A stretch of DNA of 64,000 bases from Asterella californica (Eukaryota; Streptophyta; Marchantiopsida; Marchantiales; Aytoniaceae). The translations under genes and the position numbers were made by a program. The DNA lies in NCBI GenBank assembly GCA_036924285.1, contig JAYKYS010000001.1, positions 14,099,501-14,163,500 on the forward strand, given 5' to 3'. The notes beneath the pieces are model-generated. The model did no database searches, had not been told where the DNA came from, and was given only the letters and a program-made list of their open reading frames with translations. Positions within the stretch are counted from its first letter, which is position 1. Every line of letters starts with the position of its first letter. Positions 44,461 to 55,364 of the stretch are shown one piece after another.

Positions 44461-45040
44461 ATTAGGCCGAAGTTGATGAAGTTGTTGTGTATCTGATGAA
44501 TCGTGCATCAACGGCTGTTGTACATCCGAGAACACTTTTTGAAGTTTTGGTAGCTTAAGGTCTTTGGTTGTATTTGCTTCGTCCATGTTCTTGAAGAAAA
44601 ATGTATGAAGTTGGATCCCAAGACTGTGAAGTGTATTTTTCTTGGCTATGCTTCTGAGAAGACAAGATACCGATGTTATCGTCCCACTTCCCAAAAGCTC
44701 TATATTAGCCGATATGTGGTTTTTGATGAGCAGAAATCTTGGTTTCAGCCTACATCTAGTTCTGTACTTGCCATTCCACCTGCTGCTTCTCTTGTCCAAC
44801 CTCCTTAGGTTCACATACTACCCATTTCTTCATCCACTTCGAGGGTAGTGTTGTTGTTCATCCTCCATCTTTAGGAGCACCATAGTCTGGTCGACTTATG
44901 TCAGGTTTTCAGCCTGTTCATACTACTACTCTTCCTGTTCTACCATCTAATTCAGCTGGTTCTCAGCGGACGTTACAGCATATGATAAACTCTGAGCGCA
45001 ATATACAGAAGCTACCTTCTCTTTACAAAACACTCTGCTC
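44461..45040 (+). pseudogene. Copia element 2 integrase C-terminal region, truncated before RT
   Basis: Frame 44605-44808 reads KLDPKTVKCIFLGYASEKTR, matching the Copia 'K-L-D-x-x-...-C-I-F-L-G-Y' block. The frame then decays and ends at 45040, where a Gypsy LTR begins. No reverse transcriptase or RNase H follows, so the rest was displaced or lost. Confidence 0.7.
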
Positions 45041-45948
45041 TGTAACGACCTATGTTACACATAGGAAGTTTATCTAGTAGTAAGATATTTAGTTATAACT
45101 AAGTGTTGAGAAGGTTTATTTGCTGCCCAAGTACTTTAAGGAGGTATCAAGTTAGTCATGACTAGCTAAAGTTAGTTATAGTTAAACTTAGTTGTACTTT
45201 TGACAGAATTCAGATATTTCCTAAAGAGTGAGCACTACTATCTTGTCATCTTGTCTAAAAGGTAGAAAAGAGGTGGAAAGTATCCCTTATCTCCTTTTTG
45301 ACTTGATATTAGTGGTGGGATTAAAGTGGGACTTTGTGGGCATTAAAAACAAGAAGAGATTCCACATGTTTCTTTTTTAGTGGGTCCTATTGTAGGGGGG
45401 TGGAAATTCGAGATTCTTTGATAATATTCCAAAATCTTTCTAGAAGTTGTTGACTTTGAAGGAATAAGCCCATGTGAAAAGGTAAGAAGCCCATGTGATT
45501 AATGCTTTTACCTTAAGTAATATCTTAGTAAAACCCGGTAAAAGTAGTTACGGTTGAGTTACCGGAGGGTATCAAAGTAAAAATCTAGAATATATAAATA
45601 GAGGAGTAGAGAAGAGCTCCTCATCCTTGTTTTCACATCGTCGTAATGACAACTTGAGTAATATAGAGAGTGTGGGATATTTTTAGCATGTGAAAACTTG
45701 AGAGACGTCGTTAGAATGGAGGATTTTAGTTGATGAGTTTATGAAGATTTTTAATTGATAAGTTTGTGGGTGTATGAATCAGTGAACTTAGCATTTTTCC
45801 CTTCAAGTTCATGGTGTGCTTCCATCAAAGCCATCAGAGGTGACCCCTGAGTGAGAGACAGGCCCGACATTTGCAGATTCATCGATGACGATAGTGGAGG
45901 TTGAGAGATCGGGGGGTAGTTGATCGATAGGATCGTGGAGGGTTTACA
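45041..45948 (+). repeat. Gypsy LTR (5') inserted in Copia element 2
   Basis: Begins TGTAACGACC, ends GTTTACA, about 908 bp. TATA box at 45591-45600 (tatataaata). The second half matches the minus-strand copy at 21546-22236. The primer-binding site follows 4 bp after its end. Confidence 0.8.
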
Positions 45949-45952
45949 TTTT

Positions 45953-45970
45953 TGGTTCCGTTGCCGGGAC
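45953..45970 (+). other. Primer-binding site of the Gypsy element
   Basis: tggttccgttgccgggac is a two-mismatch version of the tggcgccgttgccgggg type used by Athila/Tat-like Gypsy elements. Confidence 0.75.
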
Positions 45971-47389
45971 CTCACTTGAAGGGATCGTTGAAGATGTTTA
46001 GAGTTCAGTTCTATATTCGACAAAAAGAGATCATGAGAGAGCACATGGAGAGAACGTTGGGAGGAGAGAGAGCTAACGCGATGTTAGCAACATTAGAACC
46101 TTTCGTGTATCCCGTAGTGATCTATGACACATTCGAGGTTATTCTTTACATCTTGCTCACTTAGAAAGAGTTTGAGGAGAGTTGAAAGGGGATGAAACAA
46201 GAGTTGTAGAGAAAGGAGGAGAGAGAAATTATTAGAGGAGAAAAATTTCCGAGTTTGAGGATTTCTGCTCTCTAGGAAAGTTTTACAATCACTATCAGAT
46301 TTTCTGTGAATTTTATTTTCCAGTGAAACTTTCCAGGACTGTAGCTTGGCTGATAACCTATCTACGACAAAAGATATCATAGGAAAAGGTGGTCTAGAGA
46401 GGGAGCAAATGAATTTTCAAAGTTGAGAGGGTTTATTTGCGAGATTGAGGAATTCTGTTCTCTGGAAAAAATTTACAGTCATTGTCAGATTTTCTGTGAA
46501 TTTTATTTTCCCGTGAAAACTTCCAAGATTGTAGCTTGTCTAATGAGCTACTAGAAGAAACAAAAATCATGAGAAGATGATGTCTAAAGAGGGAGATAGA
46601 ATTTTTCAAAGTAGAGGGGGTTGAAAGCCATGAGAGAAGTGAAAATATACAAATTTCAGTTCTCTGAAAATTTGTACAGTCAGCACCATCTCTTTTGATT
46701 AAGGAATTTTCTACTGAAACTTCATTAGTTAGTAGCTTGGAGGTTGAGCTACTAGAGATCACAAAAATCTTGGAGAGATCTCTTACCGATTAAGAGATAT
46801 ACGGTTCGACATACAAGGAGGTCTTGAAGATACTTCATGAGGATTCCAGTTCCAGTGCCGAGGTTGAAGGAGAGACGTTTGGGAGTTAGAACGGAGACAG
46901 AAAAGCCAAAGTTAAGTATAGAGGCGTTGCGATCAAGCATCTATTGCAGTTGGGGTGCCCTTTTTGCTCTATATCAAGAAGCTTCTGCGAGCATCGGCGC
47001 AGATGCAAAGAAGATTGAGTTCAAAGCATCATTCATTGTGGAGGCCACGAATGCTCCTGACGAAGTAGAGTGTGATCCTTACAAAAGTGACTTTAAGATG
47101 TCTGCTAGGATCAATACAGACGATGGTCAAGATGATATTATCTTAGACTCTTAATTTTAGATTGGATTTTATTTCGTGTATAGCATGTATAATACACGAT
47201 TTTCAGTATAAAGCTTGAAAGAGTAAGAAAGTGATGTAGAATTATTTTCTTCAAAGATATTTTGTCCACTTAATGGTTGAGAAGGCGCAACATGAGTGGA
47301 AGTTCAAAAGATTGGAAAGTTAGACTTAGAAACTTTCCTCAAGGACGATCGTTAGAAGACTGCCATATGAAAATGGTTCTTATGTCGAC
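45971..47389 (+). pseudogene. Gypsy element leader and broken 5' coding region
   Basis: A short frame at 45994-46164 (MFRVQFYIRQKEIMREHMER) follows the PBS. A tandem repeat of about 190 bp follows (46251-46800). The longest frame, 46837-47154 (105 codons, MRIPVPVPRLKERRLGVRTE...), is not recognised. No pol domain is present, so the element is 3'-truncated. Confidence 0.5.
46251..46800 (+). repeat. Tandem repeat of about 190 bp, three diverged copies
   Basis: 'ttctctgg/tctctaggaa', 'cagattttctgtgaatttta' and 'ttgtagctt' recur with a period near 190 bp at 46251, 46441 and about 46640. Confidence 0.7.
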
Positions 47390-47646
47390 ACATAGTTTTG
47401 TTGTGGAAGCTTACCAGACCTGATGTCTGCTTGCCTCTTGAAGCAGGTCCTGATCACATGACCTTTGGTTTTATAGTATGCACAAAACCGCTGCTCACCC
47501 CCGCCTTTAGCTTGCTGTTGCTGATGGTCAGGTCGAAGGTTCAGTTGCTGCTGAGAGAACTAACCTCGACCAGAAGAACCAAATCGGTTCTTATCTCTAC
47601 CACCGAAGCTCTTTCCTCGTCCTCGTCCTCTGCCTCTACCTCCAGC
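47390..47646 (-). pseudogene. Copia gag fragment (element 3), minus strand
   Basis: The minus-strand reading gives GGRGRGRGRGKSFGGRD, then FCAYYKTKGHVIRTCFKRQA. This is a Gly/Arg-rich linker and CCHC knuckle in which the second Cys is Tyr. It resembles the matching part of Copia element 2 (RSGKLSQ vs RSGKLPQ). It is cut at 47646 by the LTR of the large Gypsy element, so it was the insertion target. Confidence 0.75.
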
Positions 47647-50600
47647 TGTAGTGACGCATGATTACTCCTTTTGCCCATTTAGTATACAAGATATCGTTCC
47701 CACAAAGGATTTACGCAAGTAACGTTGCTCTAAGTTCTAAGATCTGTTTAAACGCACAAACACACGGGTTTTGTCTAGAAATCCCGTCGTCTCACAAAAC
47801 CACGCGTCTTCCAGATACGCCAAAATGTACTCTGGATCTAAATAAACAACTACCAACTAAAATATCACACAACTATTCACAGAGAAGCTCGGGAAGACGA
47901 TCTTCCTACTTCCAGGTTGCTTCTTCCGATCTTCTCGATACCGTCTTTCCGAAGCAATTCTCGTCTTCTGGGGATTCAGCTCGTCTTCTCACACCTTCAG
48001 AAGATTGCCCTGCTCCACGAAAGTCGACTAGCAACAGTCGTTACACCTTACTCTTCCATTCACATCACAACAGTTTAGATTAATCACAGGGTGTATGCCT
48101 CCTGTAGCCTTCCCAGGCTTCTGCCTACGGAAATGGTCTTCCTGCAGCACTACAACGACATTCACCTTCACGGAAGCTCAATAGAAGTCTCGGAAGCTCA
48201 CTAGAAGAAGGTAAGAAGATGGGGAAGATGAGAGAAGATGGGGAAGAAGAGGAAATCCAAACAAGAGAAAACAAGATGAAAAGGGGAAATTAAGATTCCG
48301 ACAGGCTTCTAGTCCGGATCCTGACTAACAAGCCATCCCTGCTTGTAATAGTTTGGGGAGGAAGACAACAAACATGTGTACAGTTGCACCGTCTTCTACT
48401 CGAGGATGTCGTCTTCTGTTGCGGGAAGAAGGCTTCTTTCTTCTTCACTTCGCTGCTCTGACTACTCTGTCTTCTAAGATCCCTTACCCACAAGACCGTC
48501 CGTACGCAGATCCCAAGTGCTCTACTGGACGAGCCAAGCTACACATCCACAACTGTTGACATTCACCGCCACTCAAGAAGAACACTTCCCATGCACAATT
48601 GGGAGCGAATTCAAGGAAATCCATCACCCAGAAGACATGAACAAAGCTTCTGCACTCAAATCCACAATCCATTCCCCGAGAAGAAGTCACAATGGCATTG
48701 GGAAGCTCACTCACTCTACTTCCTGCGTCTACTCCTCGACATACCAGTCTAGTCAACAGGACTGCATGAGGATGCCGTTCCCTGTTCCTAGACTGTACAC
48801 TACCTCTATCTACATCTCCGAACCATTGCTGGTAAGAGCATGCAGACCCCTCCTGTGTATTCCCAGACTATTCGTATGTTTCCAACAACGGGTGTAGTGT
48901 GCGAAGAACTGTCTATCCTGTGTCTTCTCTCTAATGTGTCTCGTCTGCCTGCACCATCGAATCGATATTTGTGTGCAGTAGCTACAGAACTCTATCTCCT
49001 ACTCTTCGATCCTACTTATGTCGCTGCCATGAGAACTAGGGGAGACGATCACCAGGGAGAGAGAGGCACTGACAAGAGGTTGTCACCCCACATGCAAGCG
49101 GTTCCCCTTCTTAATTAGCCATCCATCGTGTTGCTCCTACGCTACCTATGCTGCCACATGGTATCCTAACTAATTTTACACTGAAAATTGCCACCCTTAA
49201 GATAGCATGTTTTGGTCCTACTAAATCTAGAATAGTCAATTTGGTTACTATCTACTCTGATTGCTCGGAGGCAACCTCTACCTGATCTGCTCCTATCAGA
49301 GCTCCTAACGCGGCTTCTGATAAGCTAGAAAGCCCTGCAGTTACCTCGGGTGTCACTGAGGTGGCTTCCTCCTCGTCGTTCTTTGTTGGCCTTGCTGTCG
49401 TTGCGGCTGCGTCTTCCTCGGCTTCGGCTTCTGCTTCGGAAGACAGAAGCGTCTTCTGGGAAGCGGAGTGGACCGGTGCTTCTTCCATCTTCTGAGGCAC
49501 TGGTGCGGGACTAGGGACCATGGCGACCTCATAGGGGTCCGGGGAAGTCGCTTCTTCCACGCGGAATACCTGGAAAGACGGCTCGTCTTCCTGTCTTCCA
49601 GAAGACATCTTGTCTTCCGGGGCGTCTTCTGGAGTCTTCTCGGCTTCCAACGCTGTCACTACCAAGTGCACAGCGAGATCGAACTCCTCCTTCTCCATTC
49701 CGGATCCAGTCGATGGTGCTGGAGCTTGGGAAGATGCGGTTGCAGGTGTCAGAAGCGAGGGAAGACCATAGAGTGTCTTCACTCCTTCTATTTGTCGATC
49801 CATGTACCTGAACATGCTCTCCCTGCATTCCACCAACATTGTCTTGGACCCGCTGTCCCATCCTCTAGCCAAGGTAAGTAACTTCTTACCCGCGGTGAAG
49901 TTGAACTTCTTCCGAAGCGCTTCCACCGACTGTGCTAGCATCTCTTGTGCACGAGCCTCCGCTGCTTCCCGTTGCGTCTTCTCAACTGCAACTTGCGCTT
50001 CTGCGGCTTCCTGCTGCCTCGTCCATGTCATCTTCTCCTCTACGAGGGCGGTGATCTTCTCCCGCATTCGGAGGACCTCCTGATCGCTCTGCTGTACACG
50101 CGCTTGCATCTCCTGGTTGTTCTTCCGAAGCTGCACCAACTCCTTGGCAGAAGCGGCTGCTTCCGCCTTGTATCTGGCTGCGAGCTCCTCCGTGGTGCGG
50201 AGACTAGCTTCCAACGACTCCGTCTTCTTCTGGTCTTCTTCCTGTCGCAGCAAGGTGCGCAGACCGAATCCAGGTTGCAAGGGCCTCTCTTGAGCCTTCG
50301 CTCTCTTCTCCAGCAACTCCATAGTTGGCTGGATCTCCTTGTGGAAGAAGGCGCTGAACTCCTCCAGTCGTCTTCCTACGGAAGACAAGTTCATCTCCAC
50401 TACTCGCTCTGAGGTATCGACTTCGTCTTCCAGAGGCAAGGAAGCCTCTTCCACCACAATGGCCTTCATCTTCTGCGCACGAGAAGAAGCTACTCTTCTC
50501 ATCTTCTGGGGTGGAAGATCCCTCATGGCAGGAGCGGGTCTCTTCACTGCGCTTCCTCGCATCGCAGTAGGAGTATCCCTTCTTCTCTTGTCTTCTGGAG

Positions 50601-53574
50601 TCTTCGGAAGACTCCAAGGTGTTGCAGAAGCGGTCTTCTGTTCCGATCGGGTACTCAACAGTTCTTCTTCCGAGTCGGACTCCAATCCTGAATGAATGAG
50701 GGAGATGGGTGTCCTAGGTACACTTCTAGGACCCATCTTCCTCGGCGGCGTGGCATCTTCCAACCCACTAGACTCCTCTTCCCTCATCAGAAGCGTCTTC
50801 TGCTGAGAACCGGACCTCATCTGTGGCATCAGAGTGGGAGGGGGCGTTGCGGCTGCCGCTCGGTCATCGTCTTCCGAGGTCTCCTCCTTCACCTCCTGTT
50901 GCCCCGTTGGCCCATACTCTGCCAGCTGATCTTCCCTAAGATCCCCCATGACTACATACAAGTAGCAGAGGAAAGGGGTCAAGTGTCCTCCCGTCAGGAT
51001 ACCCAAGTACGCTAGCTCCGTCTGTACATAGTTGTGGACGTATGCGCTCCAGTAGATGGGCACTCTGTCATCCCACACTGATTCTAGGAACTCCACGTCC
51101 TGATCTCTCAAGTACTTCGTCTTCTGCGCTTTCCTCTTGGGAAAGAGATGCAAAAACAGCTTCACCAGAAGTCACTTCTTCGGCTCTCGGTAAGATTCAA
51201 TCTTCCACCCATTCCTACCCTGCCTGTCTTCCACGAAAAGGCAGGTGGTGCTCCCAGGCACATGCCACGAACTCACGATCCTGGGCAAAATCTTCTTCTC
51301 AAACCAATACCCTCGGTTCTCGGATTCTGGCCTGTGGAAAGCTTTGCGTCACCAATCTTCAGTCCAAGAAGATGGTCTTCCTCGAGCTACTCCTGCCTTC
51401 GCAGGTACACGGTTGCGAGGTGGTAACGCTGCCCACACCTCCTCCAGAAGTCCCTTGTGTGCGAGGTTCCAATCCCATAGGAAGAAATCGAGACCCAACT
51501 CCTTGAGAAAAGGCGTGGCCTCGACCAACTCCGCTACTGGTAACACCAACCCTCGAGGATGCATCGACATACTAGAAGATCTGTTGCACTAAGCCACAAG
51601 CACTTACTATGAACTGAAGGCTCAGTCTTTTCCAAGTGCCCACAGTCTAGCTTCTACTTCTCAGAAGACAAAACTAGTCTTCCAGAAGACAGCTACTCCG
51701 TCTTCCGGGATTCTAACAGTACTTCCTAGATAGCTCTCGTCTTCCGAGCTATATCTAAACAATCCTATCTAAGCAAGGCCTCGCATGGATTACCCAGAAG
51801 ACAACCCACCTTGCATTACATCCTACTTCCTATCAGAAGATACAAGATTCGCGAAACATAAAGTGCATAATAGGTTCGGAAGATGGTTGCGGGCTCCTGC
51901 GGTGACAGTGGCCTCTAGGAAGACACTCGAGACAGTTTCCGATTCAATGTCTTTCTCGGAAGACCTCCCGAAGTCAGACTTCCCTTCACTGGTTTCATCT
52001 GTCTTCGTCTTCCTACGCACAATCTATCCTCACAACAGACTCAAGACAATTGCACTCTGTTCTTCTGACTTCTCACCTCTCATACGCACTTAGAAGAAGC
52101 TTGCTGCTCGATGGGAAGACATGACCCTCGATCATTCTCTCCAGATTCTGCCAGCAAGTCTTCTCACGACTCTCTTCTAAGTTTGGGAAGAAGAAGAAAC
52201 GGCTGCTATGGGTCGGACAGAAGAGACCCGAAATGGACCCTCACGTCTTCTCGCTCATTCTGCCAGCCTTTCAGTCTTCTAGTCTCTGTGGAGTTGAGAA
52301 GCTTGGAAGACCGGGAGGCACAGGCCTAGTTCCCGACTTCCAACTTCTCGAAATAACAAAAGAACTCACCACACCACTCAGGATTCGTACTAAGCCTCTC
52401 TTAACACAAAAGCAACACAAATCCACTCTTGATACGAATTGGTTATAGTCGACTTCGGAAGACAGTCTTCCGAAGACAGTCAAGTTTAAGAAGCATCTTT
52501 CGAAGATGTTTCTATCTTTCGAAGCGTCTTCTGTTCAAGATTTCGGGTGTAGAGGGGTAGTAGGGTAGGGAAATTGATGGCTGGGATTGTCAATTTGGGG
52601 ACGATGGGTAGGGAAGATTTGAATTGAACTCAGGAAGAAGTAGGAAGATGTCTGATAGAAATTGGACAGCGCTTCCGCACCCAATGTCACAATAGGAAAA
52701 ATGGGGATGGGGGTAATCGATCAGGCTGCCTGCAACCAACCGGGGAAGCGCGGGGAACACAAAACAGAGGCGAGAAGTAGTGGGAAGGGAGAAGAACATG
52801 AGAAGAACCTCTATAGTCTTCTGTCTTCTTCCCGGGGTGTCTTCGACCTTCGCGCGCTTCTGGCTCTGGTCCTAGCTCCAATGCGACCCCACACAGCTGC
52901 TTCCGCTGTCAGTTTCTGACCACGCTTCAATTCCATCTTCGATCCTACTCAGCTACTCTCCAATGTCAGCTTCTCGGGAGCTCACAAAAACGCCTTTGCT
53001 CCCTGCCTTCCGTGCTTCAGCAATTCGGTCTCGCCCTTCGCCTAGCTGCCAACTGGTCCTCACCTCGCTCGATTTTCTCACTCGATTCTCTCACTCGATT
53101 TCCTCTCGCGAAGCTCACTCTTCTGAAATCGATCTTCTCAAACGCGCTTGCTGCGGAAAGTTGGAATGCGCTAATGCGCTTCCTGCGCATCTTCCCCGCA
53201 GATTAGAGGTTTCGACCCTAGGTGTCTTTCCCGACCTACCTACCACCTTGGTGTTACCTAGTAAGTACACCTACTCTTTTACCAGGAAATTCGTGGTTAG
53301 GCCTTCGCGGTCGCTGTCTTCCGGAAGATAGGTGTCTTCCGCCGTCTTCCAGTCTGCCGTCGTCTTCCCGTCTTCCGAAGACGCAACTGAGAAGACGCTT
53401 CTCGAAAAATGATCGTCTTCCGAAGAAGTCAACTTCTTATTAAAAAGCTCATAAGATCATCTTCTCTCTAAGGAAGTAGTAATCTTAAGTAACAACGCTT
53501 CTTCAGTTAAACAAACAAGTTATTAATCTTAAAAATTTAAAAATTCGTGATTCCTGTAATTTGTGGGCACCACA
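47647..53574 (-). repeat. 3' LTR of the large Gypsy element, 5.93 kb
   Basis: The left edge, tgtagtgacgcatgattact, is identical to 60225. The right edge, tgtgggcaccaca, matches the independent older copy ending at 1440. The first 2.86 kb match 60225-63087. The LTR contains the open reading frame at 49252-51570. Confidence 0.85.
49252..51570 (-). CDS. LTR-encoded protein of about 770 codons, with long coiled coil
   Basis: The minus-strand frame runs from ATG at 51570 (MSMHPRGLVLPVAELVEATP) to the stop at 49252. Two in-frame TGA codons, at about 51350 and 51175, probably arose from TGG. The 637-codon part after the second TGA is fully open. The N-terminal third has an aromatic-rich globular region (VPIYWSAYVHNYVQTELAYL). 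Next come a Ser/Pro-rich acidic stretch and a basic patch. A predicted coiled coil of about 200 residues follows (e.g. KTESLEASLRTTEELAARYK, then heptads with EEKMTWTRQQEAAEAQ). The end is acidic, Ala/Glu-rich. I recognise no enzyme motif. Extra ORFs are known in Tat/Ogre-like Gypsy elements, but usually outside the LTR. The copy in the 5' LTR (61830-63047) has extra stops. Confidence 0.6.
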
Positions 53575-53583
53575 TAGGTCTAC

Positions 53584-53592
53584 CCTCACATG
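53584..53592 (-). other. Weak candidate polypurine tract
   Basis: The minus strand reads gagggtaga about 10 bp before the 3' LTR. It is short and interrupted, so it is a weak candidate only. Confidence 0.3.
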
Positions 53593-53632
53593 TTTGCGTC
53601 CCCGCAAACATTAGTGTTCTCGGCAGTTCTGT

Positions 53633-54800
53633 TCACGTCCAGTACTTCTTGACACGTCCCCAATTAACACGAGTGGTCATCAATGTACCGTCCAACTCTT
53701 CCAACTGCAAGGAGCCATTGTCGAAGACCTCCAAGACGCGGTAAGGACCCATCCAGCGAAGATGAAGTTTCCCGGGGAACTTAAGGTGTCGGTTGTCATA
53801 GAGAAGAACCAAGTCCCCATCTACGACGGTCACCTTTCTCAGCTTGCCATCGTAGTTCTTCTTACGTTGCGCTTGTACCTCGTATGTCTTCTTCAAAGCT
53901 GCATTCCTGTCTTCTTCAAACTCTACAAAATTCAGAAGACGCTGCTCCTAGCTTTCTTCTTCGCCCATGCGTTCGGATACGGCTAACCGGTATGTTGGGA
54001 CCTCTAACTCAATGGGCACAATAGGTGTCATGCCATAAGTTAGATAGAATGACGTCTTCTGGGTTGTGACTTTAGGTGAAATCCTGAAAGTCCATAACAC
54101 AGATGGCAATTTCGTGTCCCAGTCATACGCATTGTTAACAGTTACCTTATTCAGGATGTTACACAGAAGACCGTTCGACTTCTCCGTCAGTCCATTCGCT
54201 TTCGGGTTGTACGGCGTCGTCTTCCGATGCTTAATCCTGAAGTATTGGGTCAGGAGAGAGATAGTCTCATTTAAGAAATGAGTACCCCTATCTGATACCA
54301 ATTCCAACGGACATCCGTACCTAGTGATGATGTTGTGTCAAAGGAACCTGGCTACTACTGCGGCATCGTTCTTTCTTGTGGCTTCGCCTTCCACCATCTT
54401 GGTAGTATAGTCGGTAGCTATTAAAATGTACCGTGCTCGTGTTCTTCTCGCCACCGGGGCGATAGGACCACAAAGTCGATTCCTCACTTTTTGAACAGAG
54501 CAAGCAGAAGAATGGGAGTAAGAGGTCACCTAATAGTAGCTGTCGGTCTTCCCACCCTCTAACACGCATCGCACTTCCTGATCTCATGAAAAGTGTCTCG
54601 ATACATGGTCGGCCACCAGATCCGGCGTCTAACATCTTCTTCACTGTGGTTTTTAGCCCGTAGTGACCCCCAGCATCTTCGTAGTGAAGACCTATGATCA
54701 CTGGTTTAATCTCTGAAGGCTCAAGGCATCTCCTTAGCTTCTCGTCATGTCCCTTCCGAAATAGGATACCCTGGAAGATGGCATAAGGACCTGCCTTGTG
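53633..54800 (-). pseudogene. Gypsy integrase, frameshifted
   Basis: The zinc-binding part begins at about 54690 (LHYEDAGGHYGLKTTVKKML, with the Cys pair in another frame near 54575). The core reads YILIATDYTTKMVE (first Asp) at about 54400-54450, LVSDRGTHF (second Asp) at about 54270-54300, and NGLTEKSNG (Glu) near 54180. The C-terminal domain is clean in 53633-53896 (LHLRWMGPYRVLEVFDNGSL). At least two frameshifts break it. It ends 58 bp from the 3' LTR. Confidence 0.85.
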
Positions 54801-55364
54801 TAAGAAGACAGCCTTCTGCTCCGCATCCAATCCCTCGGGGTACTGTTGGTCTTCCAAGAACTTCCTCAAGTCCTTGAAGATCGACTCTTCTGTGGAAGTC
54901 GCAAAGACTGGATCAGAAGATCTAGCCTCGTCTTCTGGGAAGCAGGCGGTACGCCCTCCCTCAGATGAAAGTGTCTCTGCGAAAACTGAAAACAACTTCT
55001 CGTCAGGGAACTCGTCTTCCACTTCATCTTCTCGTCGTTCAGTCTCTAATCGGGATAGGTAGTCAACATTAACATGCTGTCTTCCAGGTCTGTACTCAAC
55101 TGTGTAAGTAAATTCCTGGAGTAGGAGAATCCACCTAGCTATCCTACTAGACAAATCTGCTTTCTTTACAAGATGTTTCAAAGAAAAATGATCCACATAG
55201 AAGACAAACGGATTTGCTAGAAGATAGTGTCTAAACTTCCTACAGGAGTAAATCATGCCAAGACACTCCCTTTCAGTTGTCGAGTACTTCTTCTCTGCAT
55301 CACTGAGTTGTCTTCCCGCATAGTAGATGGGATAATCCTTCTTCTTCTCATCTTTTTGACTCAA
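54800..55364 (-). pseudogene. Gypsy RNase H domain
   Basis: The clean frame (the longer 347-codon frame extends to 54321) reads DYPIYYAGRQLSDAEKKYST, then TERECLGMIYSCRKFRHYLL and FYVDHFSLKHLV. The acidic residues expected for retroviral RNase H are visible (Asp in YVDVS just upstream, Glu in TERE, Asp in YVDH). A frameshift separates it from the RT frame. After it, an acidic linker (EDEVEDEFPDEK) leads to the integrase. Confidence 0.85.

Noticed and set aside
46251..46800. CRISPR-like spacing of repeats
   Set aside because: The units are long, diverged and adjoining without uniform spacers; they are a retrotransposon leader tandem repeat.
48517..49118. Plus-strand ORFs of 126 and 92 codons in the LTR, repeated at 61095-61696
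   Set aside because: They are present twice only because the LTRs are copies. They run against the element's sense and have no recognisable domain or start context.
49468..50695. Plus-strand ORFs of 93-155 codons overlapping the LTR ORF
   Set aside because: Antisense shadows of the minus-strand coiled-coil frame; composition explains their openness.
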